DNA of 64,000 nucleotides, taken from positions 79,843 to 143,842 of the forward strand of contig NZ_RHNN01000006.1 in assembly GCF_003946245.1 (NCBI RefSeq), given 5' to 3'. The DNA is from Levilactobacillus cerevisiae. Its GTDB lineage: Bacteria; Bacillota; Bacilli; Lactobacillales; Lactobacillaceae. Positions within the stretch are counted from its first letter, which is position 1. Every line of letters begins with the position of its first letter. Position numbers and translations under genes: made by a program. Of this stretch, positions 9,499 through 15,795 are shown piece after piece. Under the pieces are notes generated by a model, which saw only the letters and a program-made list of their open reading frames with translations, searched no databases and was not told the DNA's origin.

Positions 9499-10248
9499 CT
9501 AATCGGGATTGGCACTCGCCAAGCTATCCGCACGCAACAACTCGTAGATTTCGGCTTTCAAAGGTGCCTGCGCCGCTAACCAGTCCCGATTGCGGACCGC
9601 TGGCGTCAACGCGATGTCTTGCACCACGTGGGCTGGGCGCGCGGAGAGCACCAGAATGCGGTCGGACAGGTAGATGGCCTCCTCGATGTCGTGGGTGACC
9701 AACAGGGTCGTTCGTTTTAAATTCGCCGGCAGCCCCAGTAGCCAATCCTGCATCAAGCCCCGGGTCATCGCGTCCAGTGCGCCAAACGGCTCATCGAGCA
9801 ACCGGTAGTTGGCGGGGTTCAACATCGTGCGTAACAGAGCCACCCGTTGCCGCATCCCCCCGGAAAGCTGGTGGGGGAGAAAGTGGCGGTACGGCAGCAG
9901 GCCACAGATCGTGAGGAGCTCCGTCACCCGTTCTTGATCGATTGGTTGATGGTTGATCCGTTGATACAGCGTGATATTCTGATCGACGTCGTACCACGGA
10001 AACAACATGTCCTCCTGTGGCAAGTAACTGAACGTGGTGTTGAGCCCGGTGATGGCGTGACCGTCGACGGCGAGGGTCCCCATGGACGGCTGTAACAACC
10101 CCGTCAACAATTTTAAAATGGTCGATTTACCAGCCCCGCTCGGCGCAATCAGCGACACGAAGCTGCCATCCGCAATCGTGGCGGTGACGTCGTTTAAGAT
10201 GTCCAGCTTATCCAGCGTCAGGCCAACGTTTTTCAGCGTGATCGTCAT
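9499..10248 (-). CDS. thiZ: ABC transporter ATP-binding protein, thiamine-precursor uptake
   Basis: Nucleotide-binding subunit of 249 residues in the NitT/TauT-like ABC family. Walker A is APSGAGKST near residue 37, the signature LSGGMRQR near 128, Walker B YRLLDEPFG near 148 and the switch His in LLVTHDIEEA. It powers import by the membrane subunit ThiX. It is last in the TPP-riboswitch operon thiX-thiY-thiZ, starting two bases after thiY stops. The symbol rests on operon context and riboswitch control; the exact substrate (an HMP-type pyrimidine) is inferred from characterised ThiXYZ systems. Confidence 0.85.
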   Translation of the reverse strand: MTITLKNVGLTLDKLDILNDVTATIADGSFVSLIAPSGAGKSTILKLLTGLLQPSMGTLAVDGHAITGLNTTFSYLPQEDMLFPWYDVDQNITLYQRINHQPIDQERVTELLTICGLLPYRHFLPHQLSGGMRQRVALLRTMLNPANYRLLDEPFGALDAMTRGLMQDWLLGLPANLKRTTLLVTHDIEEAIYLSDRILVLSARPAHVVQDIALTPAVRNRDWLAAQAPLKAEIYELLRADSLASANPD

Positions 10249-10250
10249 GC

Positions 10251-11255
10251 TTATTTACCGACGTACTGGTTGGTGTAGAGCGTGTCCGCCGGAATGGCCT
10301 TCTTGATGAGACCGTATTCCTTCATGAAGCCGGTGTAGTTGTTCCAGACCTTGGCGTCCATTTTGCCCCAGTTGGCCGCGTCATCCGTGTAGTTCGCCGA
10401 CAGGAACGCTTGCGACTCTTCTAAAAAGCTCAAGTCATAGTCCTTGGCATACTTATGGAGAATCTTGGCGTCCGCCTTGGGATGAGCGATGACGTCCTGG
10501 TAGCCTTTCTTGGTGGCGCTCATGAATGCCTGCACCAGCTTGGAATTTTGCTTGAGCTGGGTATTGTTGGTGATGATCACCGGCGTGTAGTAGTCTAAAC
10601 GCTTGTCCAGCTGGCGGAGCGGCATGTAGTTCACCTTGATGCCGTCGTCCTTCGCCCGAATAACGTCCCAGCCTTGGAACCACCACTGGAGGTCGTTCTT
10701 CTTGCCCAGGCTCTTGGGACCATCGCCGGTCGCACCGACAATTTTAAGTGACTTCGGGTTGACGTGGTCCTTGCTCATGACTGCCTTCAGGACGGCCTCT
10801 TCACTAGGCGTTTGCCAACCGGCATAGGTCTTACCCGCGAAATCCTTAGGTGAGGTGATGCCGCTCGACTTCAGCGATACGAAACCGGACGTGTTGTGCT
10901 TGATCACGGTTCCGATGGCCTTCACGGGGATGTTCTTGCCATCGGCGTGGGCGTAGGTGACATCCTCTTGATAGCTGACACCAAATTGGGCCTTGTTGGC
11001 ACCAACCATCCCGATACTGGTGGCGTTATCGCCGGGTTCAATAATTTTGACGTTTAGGCCGGCAGCCTTGAAATACCCCTTGTCCTTCGCCACGTAGAGC
11101 CCGGTGTGGTTGGTGTTGGGAACGTAGTCGAGCACAATGGACACGTCCGTCAACTTCTTAGCTGATTTGGAATCGGATGATTGACTCTTAGACGTGCCGC
11201 ACGCAGTCAGCGATAGTAGGACTGGCACCAGTAACCAAAGTTTCGTTAATTTCAT
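10251..11255 (-). CDS. thiY: ABC transporter substrate-binding lipoprotein, NMT1/THI5-like
   Basis: A 334-residue lipoprotein. The lipobox LLSLTAC near residue 13-19 gives an N-terminal Cys for lipid anchoring. The mature part is NMT1/THI5-like: VSIVLDYVPNTNHTGLYVAKDKGYF, IIEPGDN and FGVSYQEDVTYA are typical of pyrimidine-precursor binding proteins. It captures a thiamine pyrimidine precursor outside the cell and hands it to ThiX/ThiZ. Its ATG overlaps the thiX stop by four bases, indicating translational coupling. Regulated by the TPP riboswitch upstream of thiX. Confidence 0.88.
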   Translation of the reverse strand: MKLTKLWLLVPVLLSLTACGTSKSQSSDSKSAKKLTDVSIVLDYVPNTNHTGLYVAKDKGYFKAAGLNVKIIEPGDNATSIGMVGANKAQFGVSYQEDVTYAHADGKNIPVKAIGTVIKHNTSGFVSLKSSGITSPKDFAGKTYAGWQTPSEEAVLKAVMSKDHVNPKSLKIVGATGDGPKSLGKKNDLQWWFQGWDVIRAKDDGIKVNYMPLRQLDKRLDYYTPVIITNNTQLKQNSKLVQAFMSATKKGYQDVIAHPKADAKILHKYAKDYDLSFLEESQAFLSANYTDDAANWGKMDAKVWNNYTGFMKEYGLIKKAIPADTLYTNQYVGK

Positions 11256-12004
11256 GATAATCTCCCTTGAATAACTATTTTATAATATAACTTTTGAAAA
11301 CCCCGAGTGACGATGTTTAACCCTAAACTCAAAACGATGACGCAGAGAATGGCGGCGAAGACCTTGTCGATTTGGTAGCCGTTCTTCACCCGAATCATGT
11401 AATAACCCAGGCCGGCTTCGGCGCTCAGCCATTCCCCAATGATGGCGCCGCTGACGCAATAGGTAGCGGCGATGCGTAGGCCGGCGAAGAAGCCCTGCAT
11501 GCCCCGCGGAATCTTTAACAGGCGATAGACCTGCCAACTCTTCGCGCCCATCGTTTGCAGAAACCGAATCTGATCCAGTGAGACCTTGCCCAACGCCTCC
11601 GAAAAGGCCACGATAATGGGAAAGTAGCTCATGAGTACGACCAGGATGATCTTCGGGGCCATGCCAAAGCCGAACCAGAGGCTCAGTAGCGGTCCTAAAA
11701 CCATGACCGGCAACGTCTGCGAGATGACCAGCAGCGGGTAAAACGATTGGTACAACAACTGCCAACGGTCCATGACCAACGCCGTGCAGAACGCTAACAG
11801 ACAGGCAATCCCCAGGCCAATCAAGGATTCGTAGAGCGTGACCCACGAATTTTGCAGCAGGCCTTGCCCATCCGTGACCAGGGCCTGAGCGACCGCCACC
11901 GGACTGGGCAAAATGAACGCGGGCGTGTGCAGCAGGGTCACCGCGAGTTGCCAGATTCCCAGCAGGAGCACTAGGCTGCCGAGCGGGTATAACCGATGTT
12001 TCAT
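11252..12004 (-). CDS. thiX: ABC transporter permease, thiamine-precursor uptake
   Basis: Integral membrane permease of 250 residues, five to six helices, with the binding-protein-dependent transport signature around EALGKVSLDQIRFLQTMGA. I start it at MKHRLYPLG: AAAGGTGG lies seven bases upstream. The frame stays open 40 codons further, but those codons are the TPP riboswitch aptamer and its expression platform, so the longer version is spurious. First gene of thiXYZ. Confidence 0.88.
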   Translation of the reverse strand: MKHRLYPLGSLVLLLGIWQLAVTLLHTPAFILPSPVAVAQALVTDGQGLLQNSWVTLYESLIGLGIACLLAFCTALVMDRWQLLYQSFYPLLVISQTLPVMVLGPLLSLWFGFGMAPKIILVVLMSYFPIIVAFSEALGKVSLDQIRFLQTMGAKSWQVYRLLKIPRGMQGFFAGLRIAATYCVSGAIIGEWLSAEAGLGYYMIRVKNGYQIDKVFAAILCVIVLSLGLNIVTRGFQKLYYKIVIQGRLS

Positions 12005-12071
12005 GTAAAACCACCTTTCCATCAAAAAAGCCCTAACCGGGGGAGTGTCACCGCCAGGATAGAGCATCCGT

Positions 12072-12164
12072 GCGTTTCTCCCTGCGCCAGTGTTAACTGA
12101 CAGGTTCAATGGGTCAAAGTTCACAACTTCCTCTCGTGCCGTTTAACGGTATCCCCAGAAACTT
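12072..12164 (-). promoter_or_regulatory. TPP riboswitch (THI element)
   Basis: On the minus strand the aptamer has closing stem P1 GTTTCT/AGAAAC, the 5' motif GGGGATACC with CGAGAGG in place of the usual CUGAGA region, and the strongly conserved GACCCATTGAACCTG and ACTGGCGCAGGGAGAAAC. Between it and the thiX start lies GGTTAGGGC followed by six T, a possible terminator tail, then the ribosome site. Thiamine pyrophosphate binding should shut down thiXYZ. Confidence 0.92.
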
Positions 12165-12178
12165 TTTAAGTTGTTGTT

Positions 12179-12207
12179 AGTATAGCATGCTCGTGAAAAC
12201 GGGACAA
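12179..12207 (-). promoter_or_regulatory. Promoter of the thiXYZ operon
   Basis: Minus-strand TTGTCC, 17 bases, TATACT. Transcription would start about 10 bases before the TPP aptamer. Confidence 0.7.
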
Positions 12208-12660
12208 CCCAATTTTCTAGTTTCAAATTAAATCCTGTGAAATTTGATTGCATACCACTAATGGGTTTGTGGGCAAATGAGGTTGTTGCGAAATCGTCGT
12301 TTGTCACCGGTCATTCGACTAATAATTAGTGGCTAAGCCAGCCATATTAGGGGTTAAAATATCCGACACCAAAATGGTCAGTTACCAAACAGATAGTGGT
12401 CCTTAATTTGCTCGCCAAGCAAACCGGATGGTCAGGGGGGTGTCGGCACGGATGAGTATCGTAGAATAGACTCAAAGCCGCGCTGATTGCGGTCAGCGTG
12501 GTTTGGTTGTACTCGGCTTTAAAAATGAAATAATGGAAAATGTCTGGCGACTACCATCAAAGTGGCTGGCATAGATTTAGAGCTGGGAGTAGGGGACTTC
12601 GTGATCGCGGAGTCTCTTTTTCTTGCGTCGGGCCCAGCGGTTGCGGTATACTTACAAGCA
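12208..12660. other. Intergenic region with hairpins, no gene seen
   Basis: No coding frame with a ribosome site. At 12475-12521, AAAGCCG and CGGCTTT enclose CGCTGAT/TCAGCG, a cruciform-like dyad. At 12587-12622, GACTTCG and CGGAGTC with a following run of T form a terminator-like hairpin, which implies an untranslated transcript or the end of a lost gene. Confidence 0.4.
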
Positions 12661-12699
12661 CTTCAGCTAAAACAGCTGAACGCAAGGAGATGATCGACG

Positions 12700-12741
12700 A
12701 TGATGGCATCGTTATTTGTACGGATGAGTGCTGCTAGTTAG
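12700..12741 (+). CDS. Leader peptide of the FusB-like gene
   Basis: A 13-residue frame, MMASLFVRMSAAS, with AAGGAG ten bases before its ATG. It ends two bases before a 12-bp hairpin that precedes the fusB-like gene. Its position, size and strong ribosome site are those of an attenuation leader. Inducible leader-dependent control is known for staphylococcal fusB, so this is a reasonable analogue; the peptide itself is not one I recognise. Confidence 0.55.
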   Translation: MMASLFVRMSAAS

Positions 12742-12742
12742 C

Positions 12743-12797
12743 GACACTTTTCTGCAAAACCCTTTCAGAGAAGTGTCAGGTTTAAATCTGAAAGGAA
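12743..12797 (+). promoter_or_regulatory. Candidate attenuator with competing hairpins
   Basis: GACACTTTTCTG (12743-12754) pairs with CAGAGAAGTGTC (12766-12777) except for one G-T wobble. CCTTTCAG (12761-12768), partly in that stem and partly in its loop, is a perfect complement of CTGAAAGG (12788-12795), which contains the ribosome site of the fusB-like gene. The two structures exclude each other, so translation can be switched. Confidence 0.6.
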
Positions 12798-12806
12798 GCA
12801 ACATTC

Positions 12807-13454
12807 ATGGAACCCACTATTTCCACCTACGAATACAGTTATATTACCCAACAAATCAACACGCTGGTCAGCGCTTATCTATCCGTTAACGATAAACACA
12901 TGCGTAGTATCGTCCGCGATACCACGTTAGAACGGATTAAGCCGCTACTGCCAGGTGACGACCCCCGCGCCCAAGAATTCTTGACGCGGCTACAGCCCGA
13001 CCGGTTAACCCGTAAGGCTGCGGCGGAGATTTTACCGTTGCTGGAACCGCTAGTTATCCCGTTTCCGGAGCTGTCGGTCAAGCAGTTGAGCAAGCTGTTT
13101 CGTAAGGTGAAGAAGCTCAAGCAGCCGGAATGGCCCAGCTTGAACTTACACGAACTGACCTATTTAGGTTGGAACGACGGCGGTAGCCAGAAGAAATATC
13201 TGGTGGCCCCGTATCAGGATCGGCTGATCGGCATCCAGGGCGACCTGGCGCCACAAGTGGTCAAGGGCGTCTGCAGCATTTGCCAGACGATTGGCAACGT
13301 CTCACTCTTTGTGTCGACGACCAAACGCTCTGGACTGGGCACCTACACCCGTAATGGCAATTACATCTGTCGCGACAGTGCGCAGTGTAACCGCCAGCTG
13401 ACCGACCCCCAAGCGCTGACTGATTTCATTACGGTCGTGCGCCCGAAAAAATAA
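12807..13454 (+). CDS. FusB/FusC family EF-G-binding protein (fusidic acid resistance-like)
   Basis: A 215-residue protein, the size of FusB/FusC. The N-terminal helical bundle (residues about 1-110) is followed by a zinc-finger domain with Cys156, Cys159, Cys188 and Cys194 (CSIC and CRDSAQC), the treble-clef finger that contacts EF-G. Family members bind EF-G and release it from the ribosome when fusidic acid traps it. In lactobacilli these are chromosomal genes and often called EF-G-binding proteins; actual resistance here is not shown. Preceded by a leader peptide and competing hairpins, followed by a terminator. Confidence 0.85.
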   Translation: MEPTISTYEYSYITQQINTLVSAYLSVNDKHMRSIVRDTTLERIKPLLPGDDPRAQEFLTRLQPDRLTRKAAAEILPLLEPLVIPFPELSVKQLSKLFRKVKKLKQPEWPSLNLHELTYLGWNDGGSQKKYLVAPYQDRLIGIQGDLAPQVVKGVCSICQTIGNVSLFVSTTKRSGLGTYTRNGNYICRDSAQCNRQLTDPQALTDFITVVRPKK

Positions 13455-13466
13455 TGAAGCTTTGTG

Positions 13467-13496
13467 CGAGGACTCTGTTAGGGGGTCCTCGTTTTT
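13467..13496 (+). terminator. Terminator of the FusB-like gene
   Basis: CGAGGAC pairs with GTCCTCG, followed by five T. A near copy lies at 13973-14001. Confidence 0.85.
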
Positions 13497-13577
13497 GTGT
13501 GCATTTTTGAAAATAGGCGTGTCCAAACTTAGTAGAAGTCGATATGAGCGCTGGTCACACAGGCCAAGCCGAAAGCT

Positions 13578-13940
13578 GTGGCTTTACCTGGTATCCATGC
13601 TACGATTGCTGAGAAAAGTTGGGATGTGAACGTGATTAGTCAGACGAAAAATACAGTGTCAGCCTACGTAGATGATTTGATTGCCGAGAGAATGGTAGAC
13701 CCGCGTTTTCGCCCCGGCATGATACAACAGAAGGTCCAGCTAGAGTTGGCCCTTAGCTTAGTCTTAGCGCGCGAAAAGGCCCAAATGTCACGAAGTCAGC
13801 TGGCCGAACGGACGAATATCAGTGAACGCATCATTAGTCAGATTGAAAATGGCGATGGCAATCCATCATTGCAGACATTGGTTAGGCTTTCTATTGCTTT
13901 GCACCAGCCATTAAGTGTGACGTTTAGTCATTCGCTTTAG
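13578..13940 (+). CDS. XRE-family helix-turn-helix protein (HigA antitoxin-like)
   Basis: Up to 120 residues. The C-terminal half is an HTH_3 domain (AREKAQMSRSQLAERTNISERIISQIENGDGNPSLQTLVRLSIAL), and the N-terminal SAYVDDLIAERMVDPRFR is typical of HigA-like antitoxins. No toxin gene lies on either side, so it is an orphan. The start is uncertain: the GTG at 13578 has no ribosome site, and GTG codons at 13626 and 13632 are alternatives that would leave the recognised domain intact. It sits between two near-identical terminator sequences, suggesting it entered between duplicated DNA. Confidence 0.7.
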   Translation: MALPGIHATIAEKSWDVNVISQTKNTVSAYVDDLIAERMVDPRFRPGMIQQKVQLELALSLVLAREKAQMSRSQLAERTNISERIISQIENGDGNPSLQTLVRLSIALHQPLSVTFSHSL

Positions 13941-13972
13941 CTATATAGTCATTAGACCACCTAATCAGTTAA

Positions 13973-14001
13973 CGAGGACTCTGTTCAGGGTACTCGTTTT
14001 T
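13973..14001 (+). terminator. Terminator of the XRE gene
   Basis: CGAGGAC...TACTCG plus five T; about 85% identical over some 34 bases to the terminator at 13467, including the loop start TCTGTT. Confidence 0.7.
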
Positions 14002-14078
14002 GTGTTGCACAGGGAAAGCGCTTCACAATAAGAATCTCGTGAAAGTTTCCTGAATTCGCCAGGATTATTGGTCATCTT

Positions 14079-14087
14079 TGTTATAAT
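14079..14087 (+). promoter_or_regulatory. Extended -10 promoter of the EamA gene
   Basis: TGTTATAAT is a perfect TGnTATAAT extended -10. No good -35 is needed in that class. It gives a leader of about 130 bases containing a short open frame. Confidence 0.6.
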
Positions 14088-14194
14088 AGTCAATGCTGCA
14101 TAAATGAGTATCGAACGACTGACTGTGGGTGTCAGGCCCGCGGTCGTGAAGGATTTACTAGGCATAAGGGAATGAATAAAAGGGAGGAATGAGC

Positions 14195-14230
14195 ATGAAT
14201 TTAACAACGACTAAGGTGGGACGCGCATGA
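14195..14230 (+). CDS. Leader peptide overlapping the EamA transporter start
   Basis: An 11-residue frame, MNLTTTKVGRA, has a strong GGGAGG ribosome site. Its TGA stop overlaps the ATG of the transporter as ATGA. The layout means the transporter's translation is coupled to the leader. The GGTGG inside the leader could serve as the transporter's own weak ribosome site. Possible translational control; the effector is unknown. Confidence 0.5.
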   Translation: MNLTTTKVGRA

Positions 14231-15162
14231 AACCACAACATCATTTACGCGGCGTCTTGTTGGCGAGTGTGGCCTGCATTTTGTGGGGAATCTCTGGGGT
14301 TGCCGCGAGTACCCTCTTTACGTTAAATCCCCATGTGACGGCATTATGGCTCACCCAGATTCGGATGATCAGCGCCGGCGTGATCTTATTGGTCTTCGGC
14401 CAGGTCGCGGGTATCAAGCCGTTTGAAATTTGGCGGCAAAAAGCGACTGGCCTGCGCGTAATCAGCTACGGCCTATTGGGATTGGTGCCGGTTCAGCTGT
14501 GCTACTTCGAGGCCGTGAAGGTGGGCAACGCGCCAGTTGCGACCATCATCCAATTTCTCGGGCCCTTCATCATCAGTCTGTATTTCCTGTTATTCAAGCA
14601 CGTGACGCCGACCCGACCAGAGGCGCTGGGGATGTTCATGGCGTTCGTCGGGACGCTGCTGATTGTGACCCACGGCCATTTGAACAGCCTGGCCATCTCG
14701 CCGGTCGTCCTCTTCTGGGGCGGCCTGTCAGCGATTGGTGTGGCGACCAACACGTTGTTGCCACGACCGTTATTGCCAAAATTTGGGGCCGTCTCCGTTA
14801 CCGGGTGGGGACTGCTGGTCGCTGGCATCTGTCTAAATATTTTCGGTCCCGTCTGGCAGGAACACGTCACGTTAAACTGGGTCGGTTGGAGCATGATTGC
14901 TATCATTATCGTCTTTGGCACGGTCATCCCGTTCCTGATGTTTGCGCACGCGCTGGCCTATATTTTACCCACCACGGCGAGCCTGCTGGATGCGTTTGAA
15001 CCGCTGTCGGCAACCATCTTCTCCGTGATGTTCCTCAGTGTTCAGCTGACCAAGTTCGACTTGATTGGCGGGGGACTGGTGATCTTAGCGGTGATGGTGC
15101 TGTCGTTAAATGGGCGCCAGATGCTTCGCCTAATCCACCGCTTCCGCACCAACGCGGGCTAA
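14227..15162 (+). CDS. EamA/RhaT family (DMT) transporter
   Basis: A 311-residue integral membrane protein with ten hydrophobic helices in two EamA halves, the standard size. Characteristic segments are CILWGISGVAASTLF in helix 1 and ATIIQFLGPFIISLYFLLF. The second half ends PTTASLLDAFEPLSATIFSVMFL. The family exports or imports metabolites such as amino acids and nucleosides; the substrate cannot be told. Transcribed from an extended -10 promoter behind a coupled leader peptide. Confidence 0.88.
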   Translation: MKPQHHLRGVLLASVACILWGISGVAASTLFTLNPHVTALWLTQIRMISAGVILLVFGQVAGIKPFEIWRQKATGLRVISYGLLGLVPVQLCYFEAVKVGNAPVATIIQFLGPFIISLYFLLFKHVTPTRPEALGMFMAFVGTLLIVTHGHLNSLAISPVVLFWGGLSAIGVATNTLLPRPLLPKFGAVSVTGWGLLVAGICLNIFGPVWQEHVTLNWVGWSMIAIIIVFGTVIPFLMFAHALAYILPTTASLLDAFEPLSATIFSVMFLSVQLTKFDLIGGGLVILAVMVLSLNGRQMLRLIHRFRTNAG

Positions 15163-15171
15163 ACTGGTTTT

Positions 15172-15350
15172 TGACTCGCCTTACCGGGCGGGGATAATAG
15201 GCTGGAACGCTGGGGGAGGGCGCCCGAAGCCGTGGTGCGGTCTTCGGGCTTGCTTTGAGCCTCATAGTGCGAGTCTCAAAGACACCATTTTCTAAGTAGA
15301 CCTCTTAGAAAATCCCCGGCTGAGCCTATTATCCCCGCCCTCACGGCTAA
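15172..15350 (+). repeat. Structured intergenic repeat, family 3, copy 1
   Basis: The outer arms GGGGATAATAGGCT and AGCCTATTATCCCC are perfect complements. Inside are TGGAACGCTGGGGG, a second hairpin TTTGAG/CTCAAA, and ATTTTCTAAG/CTTAGAAAAT. It starts TTACCGGGC and ends GCCCTCACGG. The same plan with different arm bases is found inverted at 15602, and at 26478 and 50468. Confidence 0.6.
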
Positions 15351-15470
15351 GACTGGTTTAGCCCGGGTGGTGCTTTGCTTGTCTCTGCTTGTTTTCTTTT
15401 TAGCTGGCATGAGTGAGCGCCAACGTTGAAGTGGGGATCTGAACGCAATCGTTACTGAAATCAATATGTA

Positions 15471-15518
15471 CAAAAATGGCGCAAGGCTTGTCAAAAGTGA
15501 CAGGTCTTACGCCATTTT
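15471..15518. terminator. Bidirectional terminator
   Basis: AAAATGGCG...AAG..TGTCA pairs with TGACA..CTT.CGCCATTTT. It is a long stem flanked by A and T on both sides, between the EamA transporter and convergent copB. The 15351-15600 spacer otherwise shows no gene. Confidence 0.75.
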
Positions 15519-15601
15519 AAGTCGTGGTGGTTTGGTTTAAATGAATATAAATCTAAAGTGAAGCCTAAGGTGACTCGCAACACCGTCGCAACTGACGCAC
15601 A

Positions 15602-15783
15602 CCGTGTCAGCCGTGAGGGCAGGAAAAATATATTCAGCCGGGGATTCTCTAAGTGACTTGCTTAGAGAATGGTGTCTTTGAAACGCGGTTTTAGCGGTTC
15701 AAAGCAAGCGCGAAGACCGCACTTTGGATTCGGGCGTCCTCCCCCAGCGTTCCAGTATATTTTTCCTGCCCGGTAAGGCGCGG
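15602..15783 (-). repeat. Structured intergenic repeat, family 3, inverted copy
   Basis: Read on the minus strand it starts CTTACCGGGCAGG, contains TGGAACGCTGGGGGAGG and ends CCTGCCCTCACGGCTG. The outer arms here are GGAAAAATATA and TATATTTTTCC, quite unlike the arms of the copy 250 bases away, yet still complementary. Inner GCGGTCTTCG and TTTGAACC/GGTTCAAA-like blocks are shared with the other copies. Confidence 0.6.
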
Positions 15784-15795
15784 ACAAGGACAATG

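Noticed and set aside
9266..9502. A coding frame within the family 2 repeat
   Set aside because: The same DNA in other copies has different arm bases that destroy the frame but keep the fold.
12007..12124. N-terminal 40-residue extension of the ThiX permease
   Set aside because: Those codons translate the TPP aptamer, and AAAGGTGG lies at the right distance from the later ATG.
12540..12737. A 65-residue plus-strand frame upstream of the fusB-like gene
   Set aside because: It crosses a terminator-like hairpin and its end is the overlapping frame of the leader region; no ribosome site at its start.
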